A stretch of DNA of 64,000 bases, from positions 1-64,000 of the forward strand of contig CBDDHW010000004.1 of NCBI GenBank assembly GCA_965228575.1. Reading direction: 5' to 3'. The stretch's first letter is position 1; each line of letters starts with the position of its first letter. Source of the stretch: UBA11612 sp965228575. Its GTDB lineage: Bacteria; Pseudomonadota; Alphaproteobacteria; Rhodospirillales; Rhodospirillaceae. Positions 29,704-38,413 of this stretch are shown here, piece by piece. Position numbers and translations under genes: made by a program. Below the pieces are notes generated by a model that saw nothing but the letters and a program-made list of their open reading frames with translations, did no database searches and was not told where the DNA came from.

Positions 29704-32502
29704 TTACCGCCCGGTGGGCGTCCATTCGATCGGGCGGTCCACCTCGCCGGGGTCGTCCAGCAGGTGGCCATACTCCGGACGACGCAACTGCGTCTGCAAC
29801 GCTTCCATGTCCCGCTGCAATTCCTTCTGCAACGCGGGGTAGTAATGCTCGGTGTAGTAGAAATACTGCGCGACATCTTCATCGATCAGGAACACCTGGT
29901 CATCCTTGATGGTCGGCATCAGCAGCAGCCTGCCTTGAGTAAAGTTGCGTAGCCGAAGCGATTGTCGTGTCGCGTTGAGCTGGACGGTCTGCTTGACCAC
30001 GACCGCCCGCCGCAGCCGGCTGATGTCTCGGCCGTCCTTGAGGATGATCGTGAACCGCCGCCGGCCCTGCTCGTCTTTCTGATTCAGCTCCCACATAAGC
30101 GAGCCCCATGTGTCACGGTCCGGGCAGTCGATCAGATAGATCTCGGGCACCGGCTGGGTCGGCGCGTCGATGTCAACCTTCAGCTCACGCTCGGTGAAGG
30201 ACATGACGACGGCCTTGCCGTTGAGGTTGTCAAAAAGCCAGTCGTCGCCGGGCCAGAATGCCGGTTTCTTCACACCCAACAGCTTGGCGAGGTGTTCCTC
30301 GATAAACTCGACCTGGAACCCCGCCGCGCTCTCGGGCTGGTCCTTGAAGAAGATCATCCGGGACGGGTTCGCCGCCATATCAATACCGCGTCGCTTGATG
30401 ACTTCATACATCTGGCGATAGACAAGGATCCGCTCGCCCGGGATGCGCTCGTCGGCAAACCGGTCAAACGGGTACTGCCCGGCAAGGTCGGGCTGGCGAG
30501 TGATCGCCTGGCTCGCCATGCGGAGCATCTTCTGCACCTGCAGGTTCTCAAACAGGAACCGAAGGTCAAACACGTCCTCGGCCCGGATACGGTACGCGTC
30601 TCGGAACAGCTCGTTATCGAAGCTGTCGAACTTGTCGTTGTCTTCTGGGAGGTTGCGGCCGACCACCTGGTCCTTGGGCAGGACGTACGGCGTGATGACG
30701 ATAATCACCTCACGCTTCAGGCGGTTGCTGGTGGTGCTCTTAAACGCGTGGCCGATGACGGGGATGTCACCAAGCAGGGGGACTTTCTCCTCCTGCACGA
30801 TGCTGTCTTTACTGACCAGGCCACCGATGATGAACGGCGTGTTGTTGGCGATGCGTGTCTGGGTCTGGACCCTGCGCGACGCAATACGTGGCGCGCGGGC
30901 CACTTCATCGCCGGAGTTATCGACGATGATCAGGTCTTCGCCGGGCACCTGCGAAGAAACGATGCCGTCGATCTGCATGCTGACGTCTTCGCCGTCTGCG
31001 CTGACTCGTGGCCTGACGTTGAGGAGGATGCCAACAGGGATGTACTCGAAACTGAAACTGATCTTGTCGCCGCCGCCGGTGCCCTGAACGCTGTTAGCGA
31101 TCGGAATATCTTCACCGACGCGGATCGAGGCCTGGCGGTTGTCCAGCGTCAGCACGCTCGGCCGAGAGAGGATCTCCGCCTGCCCGCTGGTAACCAGCGC
31201 CTGAATCTGCGCACGCCAGTGGTTGTTGATATCGGTAAGGGTCACATCAAGCGTCGGTCCTCCGGAGATACTCGGGAACCTGCCCAGCTGAACATCGTCA
31301 ACCCCATCAAAGGTCGAGGTGCTTAAGAAAGGCGATTCCAGTTGCCATTCCACCCCCAACTGGTTCAGCCCTGTCTCGGATATCTCCAGCACCATCGCCT
31401 CGATCACGATCTGCCCGGCAGGGAGGTCGATCGCCCGACGAATCAGGTCCATCACCTTGGCATACTGTTCGGGTCGGTTGGGGTGATAGAAAACAAGCAG
31501 GTGCATCATCGGCGACGAGCTTGTCATGTGGGGCAGGTCTTTAGCGAAGCTCATCGTCTTGGCGTTAAGCGCCGATGCTTCCCCCACCAGCCCGACACCA
31601 TCGGGCCCGGGCACGGACATCACGGCGGGCAGTGTTTTCACGTCAACTTTGCCAGTCGGTTCGATCAGGTCCGACCGACCGACGCCGTCGCCGGCTTTCT
31701 TGTACTCGATCGTCTGCACGCCAAGGCTCTTAAGCACCGCCAGGCAGCGGTCGGCCTCGATGTAGCTAAGCTCGATGCGCGCGGTCTTCAGGTCGCCGGG
31801 GCCCACGTTCTTCATGCTCTCGTCATGAGCCTTGGACGCGTTACCGATCATGCCTTCGAGTTTGTCGAGGTCGGCGTTGACGGTCGGGCCATCCTTGGTT
31901 TCGGTGCGTCCAACCAGCCAGATCTGCCCGGGCTGACTGACAAAGCCGCGGTAACCGATCTGGATCAGCTTCAGCCCCTGATCGGATTCATTGGCAAGCG
32001 TAGTGAGATAACCAAAGCCTGTTGGCGGGTCCCCAAAATGCTTCGCCTCGACCTCGGTCGCCAGCCGGTACCCAAGCTCGGCCTGGGTCTGCGCTGTCAC
32101 AACCGTGACCAGCTCCGCCAATCCATTCGCGGTGAACCCGGGCTTGGCGATGAGTTTGCCGACAGGCGGCTTGGGTTTTGGTTTTGGTTTTGGTTTTGGT
32201 TTGGGTTCCGGTTTTGGTTTTGGTTTTGGTTTGAGTTCCGGTTTTGGTTTTGGTTTTGGTTTGGCTTCGGCTTTGGGCTGAGGCTTAGGTTCGGTCTTAG
32301 GTTTAGACTCTGGCTTGGGGTCTGGCTTGGGGTCTGGCTTGGGCTTGTCCGCTGGTTTGGACTTCGGTGCTTCGGGTTTTTTCTCAGCAGGAGGGTTCGC
32401 GGGCTCCTTTGGTTTTTGCTCATCCCGGCTTCTGCTGAGCCTTGGCTGGTGGCGCTGCGTCCTTAGGCGCGGACTCTGCCGCCACCGCAGGGGCCGAGGC
32501 AA
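29704..32502 (-). CDS. Type II/III secretion secretin with KP-rich linker and long C-terminal extension
   Basis: This protein forms the outer-membrane ring of a type II-like secretion or pilus system. A Lys/Pro-rich linker precedes N-domain repeats and the secretin core (about residues 360-640), with VMSVPGPDGVGLVGEASA, QASIRVGEDIPIANS and VPLLGDIPVIGHAFKS. Beyond the core about 290 residues follow that are not part of the normal secretin. The N-terminus in this frame lacks a signal sequence. A signal peptide (LLAVGLLCLASMIFASAPAVAA) is instead encoded just upstream, in the frame of the ABC gene tail, at about 32450-32560. A one-base change near 32430 would join them as QQKPDEQKPKEP, so the true gene probably starts around 32560. 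Neighbours include no ATPase or inner-membrane secretion gene. Confidence 0.85.
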   Translation of the reverse strand: MPRPLRWRQSPRLRTQRHQPRLSRSRDEQKPKEPANPPAEKKPEAPKSKPADKPKPDPKPDPKPESKPKTEPKPQPKAEAKPKPKPKPELKPKPKPKPEPKPKPKPKPKPKPPVGKLIAKPGFTANGLAELVTVVTAQTQAELGYRLATEVEAKHFGDPPTGFGYLTTLANESDQGLKLIQIGYRGFVSQPGQIWLVGRTETKDGPTVNADLDKLEGMIGNASKAHDESMKNVGPGDLKTARIELSYIEADRCLAVLKSLGVQTIEYKKAGDGVGRSDLIEPTGKVDVKTLPAVMSVPGPDGVGLVGEASALNAKTMSFAKDLPHMTSSSPMMHLLVFYHPNRPEQYAKVMDLIRRAIDLPAGQIVIEAMVLEISETGLNQLGVEWQLESPFLSTSTFDGVDDVQLGRFPSISGGPTLDVTLTDINNHWRAQIQALVTSGQAEILSRPSVLTLDNRQASIRVGEDIPIANSVQGTGGGDKISFSFEYIPVGILLNVRPRVSADGEDVSMQIDGIVSSQVPGEDLIIVDNSGDEVARAPRIASRRVQTQTRIANNTPFIIGGLVSKDSIVQEEKVPLLGDIPVIGHAFKSTTSNRLKREVIIVITPYVLPKDQVVGRNLPEDNDKFDSFDNELFRDAYRIRAEDVFDLRFLFENLQVQKMLRMASQAITRQPDLAGQYPFDRFADERIPGERILVYRQMYEVIKRRGIDMAANPSRMIFFKDQPESAAGFQVEFIEEHLAKLLGVKKPAFWPGDDWLFDNLNGKAVVMSFTERELKVDIDAPTQPVPEIYLIDCPDRDTWGSLMWELNQKDEQGRRRFTIILKDGRDISRLRRAVVVKQTVQLNATRQSLRLRNFTQGRLLLMPTIKDDQVFLIDEDVAQYFYYTEHYYPALQKELQRDMEALQTQLRRPEYGHLLDDPGEVDRPIEWTPTGR
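32163..32345. repeat. Low-complexity GGTTTT/GGTTTG repeats encoding the KP linker of the secretin
   Basis: A tract of hexamer-like repeats (GGTTTT, with GGTTTG and GGGTTC variants) spans nearly 200 bases. On the coding strand it reads CCAAAA and gives alternating Lys-Pro with occasional Glu. Such a linker would be extended and may span the peptidoglycan. Slippage could change its length in steps of two residues. Confidence 0.85.
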
Positions 32503-34366
32503 AGATCATCGATGCCAGGCACAACAAACCAACAGCCAAGAGATTTAATGTCTGGTTCAGCCCGCCTCCGCCTGAGCGCCGAAGCGAGATGTCGGGGACC
32601 GAACCTTCATCAACAGGCTGTGGGTTCGCGACGAAAGATTCGCGATCAAAACCACTGACAGGCCCGTCATACATGATCGTGCCATCAACCAGGTGAATCA
32701 CCTTGTCGGCATACTTCAACAAAGCGGGACGGTGGGTGACCATCAACGTAGTTTTCCCTTGCATGAATTTAAGTACCCGTGGCAGAACCAGTGCTTCGGT
32801 TGCCTCATCGATGGATGATGTAGCTTCGTCTAAGATCAAGATCTTCGGCTCCTTCAGCAAGGCCCGCGCCAGTGTGATCTGCTGCTTCTGGCCTCGCGAC
32901 AAACTCAGCCCCGAATCCCCGACCACGGTATCGTACCCTTTCGGAAGGCTGGTAATAAACTCGTGGATCCCGACCCGCTGCGCCGTCTCGACGATCTGCT
33001 CGCGGGTCGCGGTGGGTTTGGCGTAACGCAGGTTCTCAAGCACGGTGCTTCTGAACAGGAAAGGCTCCTGAAACGCCATCCCGACCGAGATGCGCACGTG
33101 AGACAGCGCATAGCGTTGGATGTCTTCGCCGTCGATCAAAAGCCTGCCGGTCCCGGGGATGTTCAGCCGAGGGACCAGACTCACAAGCGTGCTCTTACCA
33201 ACACCCGATGAACCCAGGATCGCACAAACCTGCCCGGGCTCGACGTTGAAATGCACCCCTTTGAGCACGTTCGGCCCCTCGGGGTAAGCAAAATATACCT
33301 GCTCAAAAGTCACCCCACCTCGGAAAGGCGTCTCCAGCGCATCTTTATCCTCGGGCTCATCGGGCACAAGGCTCAGCACGTCGTTCACCCGGTCCAGCCC
33401 AGCGCTTGCACGAGCAAACTTTGCCGAGCCGCTCATCATGTCAAGCACCGTCGGGTACAGCATCCGGATGTACCAGAAAAACGCGATAAAATCGCCGGGC
33501 GCTAACGCCTGATCCGCGGGCTTGCCCATCACCTGGTACGCGCCGAACCCGATCAGGAAGATCAACCCAAGACCGACCAGCAGGTCAGCCATGACTTTCT
33601 GTATCACGTGGTAACGCTTGCCCCGCAACTCGCTTCGGCGTGATCGGTTGATCGCCTGTTCAAACGCCTGGTTCTCGCGCTCTTCCCCGGCAAAGCCCTT
33701 AACCACTTCGATACCCAGCAGCTTCTCGATCAGGTTGCCCGTGGCGTCGGCGAGGTGGTGCTGGGAGATGCTGCTGGCGTCTTTGATCGGCTTGCGGAAG
33801 TAGTAGTACGCCGCGATGTGCAGCGGCAGCACGATCGTCGCAGCCAGGGCGAGTTGCCAGTTCATCGCGTAGATCGTCGCCACGATGCCCAGGAACAACA
33901 GCACCGCCTGCAGCAGCGTCGGCAGCTCGTCCTGGATAAACTGCTGCACGACAAAGCTGTCGTTCATCACCCGGCTGGACAGTTGGCCCGCCTGATTTTT
34001 GCGGTGGTAACGCAGGCTCATGTGCTGCAGCCGTTCAAACAGTCGTCTGCGAAGCACGAAGCAGACGTTCTCGCCGACCATCACAGAGATGTACTTACCG
34101 CCGAAATACAGCACGTTCCTCAAGGCGTACAGCCCGAGCATCCCCACCAGCACGGTAAACAGCAGGCCCCAGTACCCGTTCGGAAAGACGTCGTTGAAAA
34201 CGATCGCCACCAGTTGAGGCAGCACGATGTTGACCGCGGTCAGCCCGATGAGCATCAGGCACGCCGCCACCATCCGAAAGGCATGAGGGCGAAGCAGTTC
34301 CGCCAACCGCGACTGGCTCGACACCGCCTGACGGGCGGGTTCGGATTGGCTGGACGGGTCACTCAT
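32420..34366 (-). CDS. ABC transporter, MsbA-type exporter half
   Basis: This is a fused membrane-ATPase exporter half-transporter that probably works as a dimer. Residues 30-320 form six membrane helices (HAFRMVAACLMLIGLTAVN, RFLDRVNDVL-like helices). The ATPase domain shows Walker A GSSGVGKSTLV at about residue 388, the signature LSRGQKQ at about 494 (Arg in place of the usual first Gly) and Walker B ILILDEATSS at about 516, with the His switch in MLMVTHRP. MsbA-type proteins export lipid A or other lipids. The last 45 residues (from about 600) are not ABC sequence but the signal peptide of the secretin read through a probable frameshift, so the real stop is uncertain. The gene overlaps the secretin. 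Confidence 0.92.
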   Translation of the reverse strand: MSDPSSQSEPARQAVSSQSRLAELLRPHAFRMVAACLMLIGLTAVNIVLPQLVAIVFNDVFPNGYWGLLFTVLVGMLGLYALRNVLYFGGKYISVMVGENVCFVLRRRLFERLQHMSLRYHRKNQAGQLSSRVMNDSFVVQQFIQDELPTLLQAVLLFLGIVATIYAMNWQLALAATIVLPLHIAAYYYFRKPIKDASSISQHHLADATGNLIEKLLGIEVVKGFAGEERENQAFEQAINRSRRSELRGKRYHVIQKVMADLLVGLGLIFLIGFGAYQVMGKPADQALAPGDFIAFFWYIRMLYPTVLDMMSGSAKFARASAGLDRVNDVLSLVPDEPEDKDALETPFRGGVTFEQVYFAYPEGPNVLKGVHFNVEPGQVCAILGSSGVGKSTLVSLVPRLNIPGTGRLLIDGEDIQRYALSHVRISVGMAFQEPFLFRSTVLENLRYAKPTATREQIVETAQRVGIHEFITSLPKGYDTVVGDSGLSLSRGQKQQITLARALLKEPKILILDEATSSIDEATEALVLPRVLKFMQGKTTLMVTHRPALLKYADKVIHLVDGTIMYDGPVSGFDRESFVANPQPVDEGSVPDISLRRSGGGGLNQTLNLLAVGLLCLASMIFASAPAVAAESAPKDAAPPAKAQQKPG

Positions 34367-34653
34367 CAGGCAGGTATTTTAAGTCTTTTCATTGGGTTAC
34401 GCCTCTATTTAAAGATCGGTTAAACCCCCGTTAACAAGCCAGAAACAGGCCCCTCCCCCCTCCAGTGCCCTCAGGGTCCGCATAACCCGCCTCGGCCAGG
34501 CAGTTTCGCCGCCCCGCAAGCGACACGCCGACCAAAGCCCAGCCGTGGTTATGTCGATGAGTTCACTACGTTTGAGCCGACCAGGAGCAAACGCGGGCCG
34601 ACCTCAACACTCCCCGGGCGGCAAGAAAACCGGGAATCAGTGAAGACGCAAAC

Positions 34654-35325
34654 ATGAACGCTTTTAGTGAAATCCTCAGATTCCTCGACCAACACACGGG
34701 ATTCGTCGAAGACCTCAATGGGTTGGTGGAATCATCCCAATGGCCAACCGGCTGGCTGACTTCCCATCAGATCAGTGAGGAAGTCACCCGCTTCCGTTTC
34801 TGGGACGGGCTTCGCAGCCGGGTCCCCGAGCAGACCAGGCCCCTGCTGCTGGATCACTATCTCCGCGAAGCCGCCAAGGACCACGCATCAGGCTGGGTCT
34901 GTATCGACGACCAGTTCAAGTTCCGACCCGACAGCCAGGAGCTAAGCCACGGCAAGGCCATCGACCCCCTATCCAAACAGAACCGCCGCCACGGACGTGT
35001 TCAATGCGAGATGCTCACGTGCCAGTTCGGTGAAGTCGCCAACCTCTCCGCCTCCGGTGTTATGATCAAGGGCAAAGGCAACTGCTCGCTTAAGGTCGAT
35101 GCCCGAACCCACCTCGACATGAAATGCCTGGACCACGACCTGAAAATCAATGCCCGGGTCGCCTGGCTAGACCAGGACCCGCATGCTTATTGTATGGGGC
35201 TGGAGTTCGTGGACATCACCTCCGATCAGGCCCAGCGCGTGCGTGAACTGTTGCCGATCGCCGCGGCCGTTCAGGTCGTCAGCGAAGACCCACACTCCGG
35301 CCGGATGACGCACTGGGGCAAATAG
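34654..35325 (+). CDS. PilZ-domain protein
   Basis: The C-terminal half (about residues 108-210) is a PilZ domain with RRHGR (RxxxR) at 111-115 and NLSASG at 130-135. The latter has Asn in place of the usual Asp of DxSxxG, which PilZ domains tolerate. The N-terminal 105 residues are helical and charged, with a Trp/Phe-rich start (ILRFLDQHTGFVEDLNG), and match nothing I know. The protein may bind cyclic-di-GMP and regulate motility, matrix or secretion. It lies downstream of the ABC-secretin pair, but divergently, so no common operon. A second PilZ protein in this window is fused to a J domain. Confidence 0.82.
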   Translation: MNAFSEILRFLDQHTGFVEDLNGLVESSQWPTGWLTSHQISEEVTRFRFWDGLRSRVPEQTRPLLLDHYLREAAKDHASGWVCIDDQFKFRPDSQELSHGKAIDPLSKQNRRHGRVQCEMLTCQFGEVANLSASGVMIKGKGNCSLKVDARTHLDMKCLDHDLKINARVAWLDQDPHAYCMGLEFVDITSDQAQRVRELLPIAAAVQVVSEDPHSGRMTHWGK

Positions 35326-35699
35326 ATCCCCCTTCATTGACTCACCATTTACCCCTTTGTCTAAACACGGGGAAGGCTTGAGCAATTAGCCGACCGCTTC
35401 CAAAGCCCACGTCCTTAGAACATGGGCCTGTTTGACTATGGCGTCTCACACCTATCGAGCCAAAAAATGCTCGTGCCACACAGCGGCCCCGCCGTCAAAA
35501 ACTGTATAATACCAGCATGTTTACACGGTCTAGAGCCGCATATGTCTTGATTCCTCGGCTCCATCACAGCCGCACTGAGATGCAGCGCATGCGTTTACAA
35601 CTCATCCGTCCTGAACAACGGGACGTGTTGATCCAAGACGCTCTAACCCTGTACACATACCGGCAAGCCCGCTGTTAATCCGAATTATTAAGAGGCATC
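35326..35699. other. Intergenic stretch between PilZ and FGE genes
   Basis: This 374-bp gap holds no conserved gene I recognise. It contains a small open frame described separately and a perfect TATAAT at 35505-35510 a few bases before it. No convincing -35 element accompanies that box. Confidence 0.6.
35517..35678 (+). CDS. Possible small ORF (53 residues)
   Basis: An ATG-started frame begins MFTRSRAAYV and contains a charged, Arg- and Gln-rich helix ending RQARC. It has no recognised domain and no ribosome-binding site. The TATAAT box lies only 6 bp upstream, so a leaderless transcript is conceivable. It ends 22 bp before the FGE gene. It may be nothing more than chance open sequence. Confidence 0.25.
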   Translation: MFTRSRAAYVLIPRLHHSRTEMQRMRLQLIRPEQRDVLIQDALTLYTYRQARC

Positions 35700-36743
35700 A
35701 TGATCAAGCAGCTCGCCACAGCCCTGCTCGTAACAGGTTGCCTTTGTGCCGCGGCTTACGGGGAGGATAACGCACCGATCGATACGCCCGAAGGGATGGC
35801 ATGGATCCCCCCCGGCGAATTCCGCATGGGCACGCAAGACCCGAACTTTACCGACGCCCAGCCGATTCACACGGTCAGGCTCGACGGCTTCTTCATCGAC
35901 AAGACCGAAGTCACCAACGCGCAGTTCGCCGAGTTTGTCAAGGCTACCGGTTACGTCACCGTCGCCGAGCGCACACCCAAAGCGCAAGACTTTCCTGACG
36001 TGCCTAAGGAAAACCTGGTAGCCGGCTCGATTGTGTTCCGCCCGCCCAGTAAAGCCGTGCCACTAAACAACAGCTACCGCTGGTGGGCCTATGTCGAAGG
36101 CGCCCAGTGGCGTCACCCCCAAGGCCCCGGAAGTGACATCGCCGGCAGAGATAGCCACCCGGTCGTACACATCGCTTACGAAGACGCGCAGGCCTACGCC
36201 AACTGGGCGGGCAAGCAGTTGCCGACCGAGGCACAGTGGGAATACGCGGCACGCGGCGGCCTGGACCAGAACATGTACACCTGGGGCAACGAGTTCAAGC
36301 CAGATGACAAATACATGGCCAACACCTTCCAAGGCCATTTCCCCGACAACAACACCGCCGACGACGGACACACCGCTACCGCGCCGGTCGCATCATTCCC
36401 CCCTAACGGCTTTGGCCTGTACGACACCGCCGGCAACGTCTGGGAATGGACACAAGACTGGTACCACCCCCACACTTACCAGGCCTACGCCCAACGCACC
36501 GAACCCAGCACCAACCCCCAGGGCCCACTTCAATCACAATCCCACGACCCCGCCGAGCCCGGCGTCGCCAAACGCGTCCAGAAAGGCGGCAGCTTCCTCT
36601 GCACCGATCAATACTGCACCCGCTACATGCCCGCCGGCCGAGGCAAAGGCGAACCCACCAGCAGCACCAACCATCTGGGGTTTCGGTGTGTGATCAACGT
36701 AGCGCCTGACAAGGCAAATAATAAGTCAGTCAATAATCGGTAA
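35700..36743 (+). CDS. Formylglycine-generating enzyme family protein with signal peptide
   Basis: FGE converts a cysteine in sulfatases to the catalytic formylglycine, using oxygen and copper. The copper-binding cysteine pair is present as Cys301 and Cys306 in GGSFLCTDQYCTRY, matching the C-x4-C of the true enzyme and not the degenerate SUMF-like relatives. Other family phrases are MGTQDPNFTD, DKTEVTNAQFAEFV, LPTEAQWEYAARGG and NVWEWTQDW. It carries an N-terminal signal peptide (about residues 1-21, ending AYG), whereas bacterial FGE is usually cytoplasmic, so an exported role is possible. No sulfatase gene is near. The length is 347 residues. Confidence 0.9.
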   Translation: MIKQLATALLVTGCLCAAAYGEDNAPIDTPEGMAWIPPGEFRMGTQDPNFTDAQPIHTVRLDGFFIDKTEVTNAQFAEFVKATGYVTVAERTPKAQDFPDVPKENLVAGSIVFRPPSKAVPLNNSYRWWAYVEGAQWRHPQGPGSDIAGRDSHPVVHIAYEDAQAYANWAGKQLPTEAQWEYAARGGLDQNMYTWGNEFKPDDKYMANTFQGHFPDNNTADDGHTATAPVASFPPNGFGLYDTAGNVWEWTQDWYHPHTYQAYAQRTEPSTNPQGPLQSQSHDPAEPGVAKRVQKGGSFLCTDQYCTRYMPAGRGKGEPTSSTNHLGFRCVINVAPDKANNKSVNNR

Positions 36744-36769
36744 AGACTGATTTGGGATAGGATTAGCAA

Positions 36770-36842
36770 TGACCGGGCTGGGACTCGAACCCAGGACCAG
36801 CGGCTTAAAAGGCCGATGCTCTACCAACTGAGCTACCCGGTC
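36770..36842 (-). tRNA. tRNA-Lys (UUU)
   Basis: On the minus strand the acceptor GACCGGG pairs perfectly with CCCGGTC, followed by discriminator A. The D arm reads TAGCTCAGTTGGTAGAGC. The anticodon loop CTTTTAA carries TTT. The first anticodon-stem pair is a T-C mismatch while the other four pairs are good. The T arm is CTGGG-TTCGAGT-CCCAG. No CCA is encoded. Confidence 0.95.
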
Positions 36843-36931
36843 GGGCTCGCGGAAGGCCGGTTGGCGAACCGCGAAGGGACAAACGGTATCGTCGCTGTCG
36901 GTTTGGGTCAAACTTAGCCGATAACTGGGCT

Positions 36932-38011
36932 ATGGATTTGACTATGCCATTGTACGCTGAAGCGGATGCCCAGGGTGGGCCCAGGGTGCTGGTGATCGCT
37001 GAGATCGGGGTGAACCACGACGGGCAGGTGCCCCGGGCGAAGGAACTTATTCTGGCGGCGGCGGACGCGGGGGCGGATGCGGTCAAGTTCCAATTGTTCC
37101 ACCCAGACCGGCTTTTGTCGGAGCAGGCGAGACTGGCCATCTATCAGACGGACCAGGCGGAGGATGTCAGGAAGCTGCTAGCCGACCTGACGCTGGATGC
37201 CCAGGTATTAGGCGGCTTGGCCGAGGCGGCGCACGACGCGGGGCTGTTGTTTGTGGTCACGCCGTTTAGCCTGGAAGACGTCGACGACTTGGAAACGATG
37301 GGCGTTGATGCGGTGAAGATCGCCTCGCCGGACGCGGTGAACCTGCCATTACTAGAAAGCGCTTCGGCGCTGGACAAGCCGATGCTAGTGTCTACAGGCA
37401 CGTGTCGGCTGGATGAGCTTGCCTCGGCTGCGGCGTTGATACGCAACCACCGCGCGGGGGGCTGCCTGCTTCAGTGCGTGTCGAGCTATCCGACCCCGAC
37501 ACCCGACGCGGCACTTGGTGGGATATCCGCGATGCGTGAGCGGTTCGATATCCCGGTGGGGTATTCTGATCACACCGGCGAAACGTTCACAGGGGCTTTT
37601 GCGGTGGCGGCGGGCGCTGTGGTGATCGAGAAACACCTGACACACGACCGTAAAGCCAAAGGACCAGACCACGCGGCGAGCCTGGCCCCGGAGGCGTTTA
37701 CTGAGTACGTTCATAAGATCAGGCTGACCCAGAAAATGCTGGGGCCAAGAAACAAAACAGTGGGGAAACTGGAGCAGGACGTGCGGGTGGTGTCGCGCCA
37801 GAGCGTGTGCGTGACCCGCAGCCTCCCGGCTGGCCACACATTGACCCGCGGCGATCTGACGGTCAAACGCCCGGGCACTGGTATCCCGGCGGCACGGCTG
37901 GGCGAGCTTGTTGGCCAGCGACTGTTACAACCCGTGCATGCGAACCATCTGCTGATGCCGGATAACTTTGCGCAAATTAAGAGCGTCGATTCGGTCGGGA
38001 TCACCGGGTGA
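36932..38011 (+). CDS. neuB: N-acetylneuraminate (sialic acid) synthase family protein
   Basis: NeuB joins PEP with N-acetylmannosamine, or a related sugar, to make a nonulosonic acid. The barrel domain opens VLVIAEIGVNHDGQVPRAKEL and continues with AVKFQLFHPDRLL and KIASPDAVNLPLLE, followed by PVGYSDHTGE. The metal/PEP-binding residues VIEKHLTHDR lie near 232-242. The C-terminal SAF (antifreeze-like) domain begins near residue 287 (SVCVTRSLPAGHTLTRGDL) and ends at VHANHLLMPDNF. The normal length is about 340-360, so it is complete. The gene starts 90 bp from tRNA-Lys, in the opposite direction. Other nonulosonate genes are not in the window, so the exact sugar is open. Confidence 0.9.
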   Translation: MDLTMPLYAEADAQGGPRVLVIAEIGVNHDGQVPRAKELILAAADAGADAVKFQLFHPDRLLSEQARLAIYQTDQAEDVRKLLADLTLDAQVLGGLAEAAHDAGLLFVVTPFSLEDVDDLETMGVDAVKIASPDAVNLPLLESASALDKPMLVSTGTCRLDELASAAALIRNHRAGGCLLQCVSSYPTPTPDAALGGISAMRERFDIPVGYSDHTGETFTGAFAVAAGAVVIEKHLTHDRKAKGPDHAASLAPEAFTEYVHKIRLTQKMLGPRNKTVGKLEQDVRVVSRQSVCVTRSLPAGHTLTRGDLTVKRPGTGIPAARLGELVGQRLLQPVHANHLLMPDNFAQIKSVDSVGITG

Positions 38012-38166
38012 AAACTGGCTGATCCCGGCCTAGAGAACCGATCAAGTCAGTGTGTCATTCAGCCGTTTTAAGCAACGGCCGATAACAAACAGGCGCCGCC
38101 GGTGGGGCTAAGCGTCTGTAAGACAACTTACGGCTAGGTGTTCCTGTCGGGCTATGGAGTGATGCG

Positions 38167-38384
38167 ATGACCCCCCTGCTCTATCTATTAGGCACATACG
38201 TCGCGGTTTGCTGGCTCTGGGGCTTTATCTTGCGATACGGCTGTACTCCGGCCGGCGTGTGACGCGTCTGTTACAGGACCGACGCGCTCAGACACGCCCG
38301 GTGCGTCCGCTGGTCGCATCGGCTGAGACCGATCAAGACCACGAGGCCACACCCCAAACGCTGCGCAAATCACGAGCGGCTTAA
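38167..38384 (+). CDS. Small single-span membrane protein with an apparent frameshift
   Basis: A GGAG box (38155-38158) precedes ATG 38167. The frame reads MTPLLYLLGTYVAVCWLWG and stops prematurely at about 38262. Moving by one base in the GGGG run at about 38215 gives LYLAIRLYSGRRVTRLL and a charged tail ending LRKSRAA at 38384. The restored protein of about 72 residues has one membrane helix and a basic, cytoplasmic-type tail. I do not know its family. The good ribosome-binding site and natural rebuilt sequence argue for a real gene; proximity to neuB (155 bp) may be chance. Confidence 0.5.
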
Positions 38385-38413
38385 TCAAGCCCGTGGATTA
38401 ATTCCCGACACAA

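Noticed and set aside
29962..31326. Plus-strand open frame (454 residues) opposite the secretin
   Set aside because: Composition is that of a high-GC antisense shadow, and the secretin motifs occupy the opposite strand.
32163..32345. G-quadruplex or telomere-like repeat
   Set aside because: The repeat is explained by Lys-Pro codons in the secretin linker and has only short G-pairs.
35505..35510. Stand-alone TATAAT as a promoter for the FGE gene
   Set aside because: No matching -35 box lies at the right distance, and the box is 190 bp from the FGE start.
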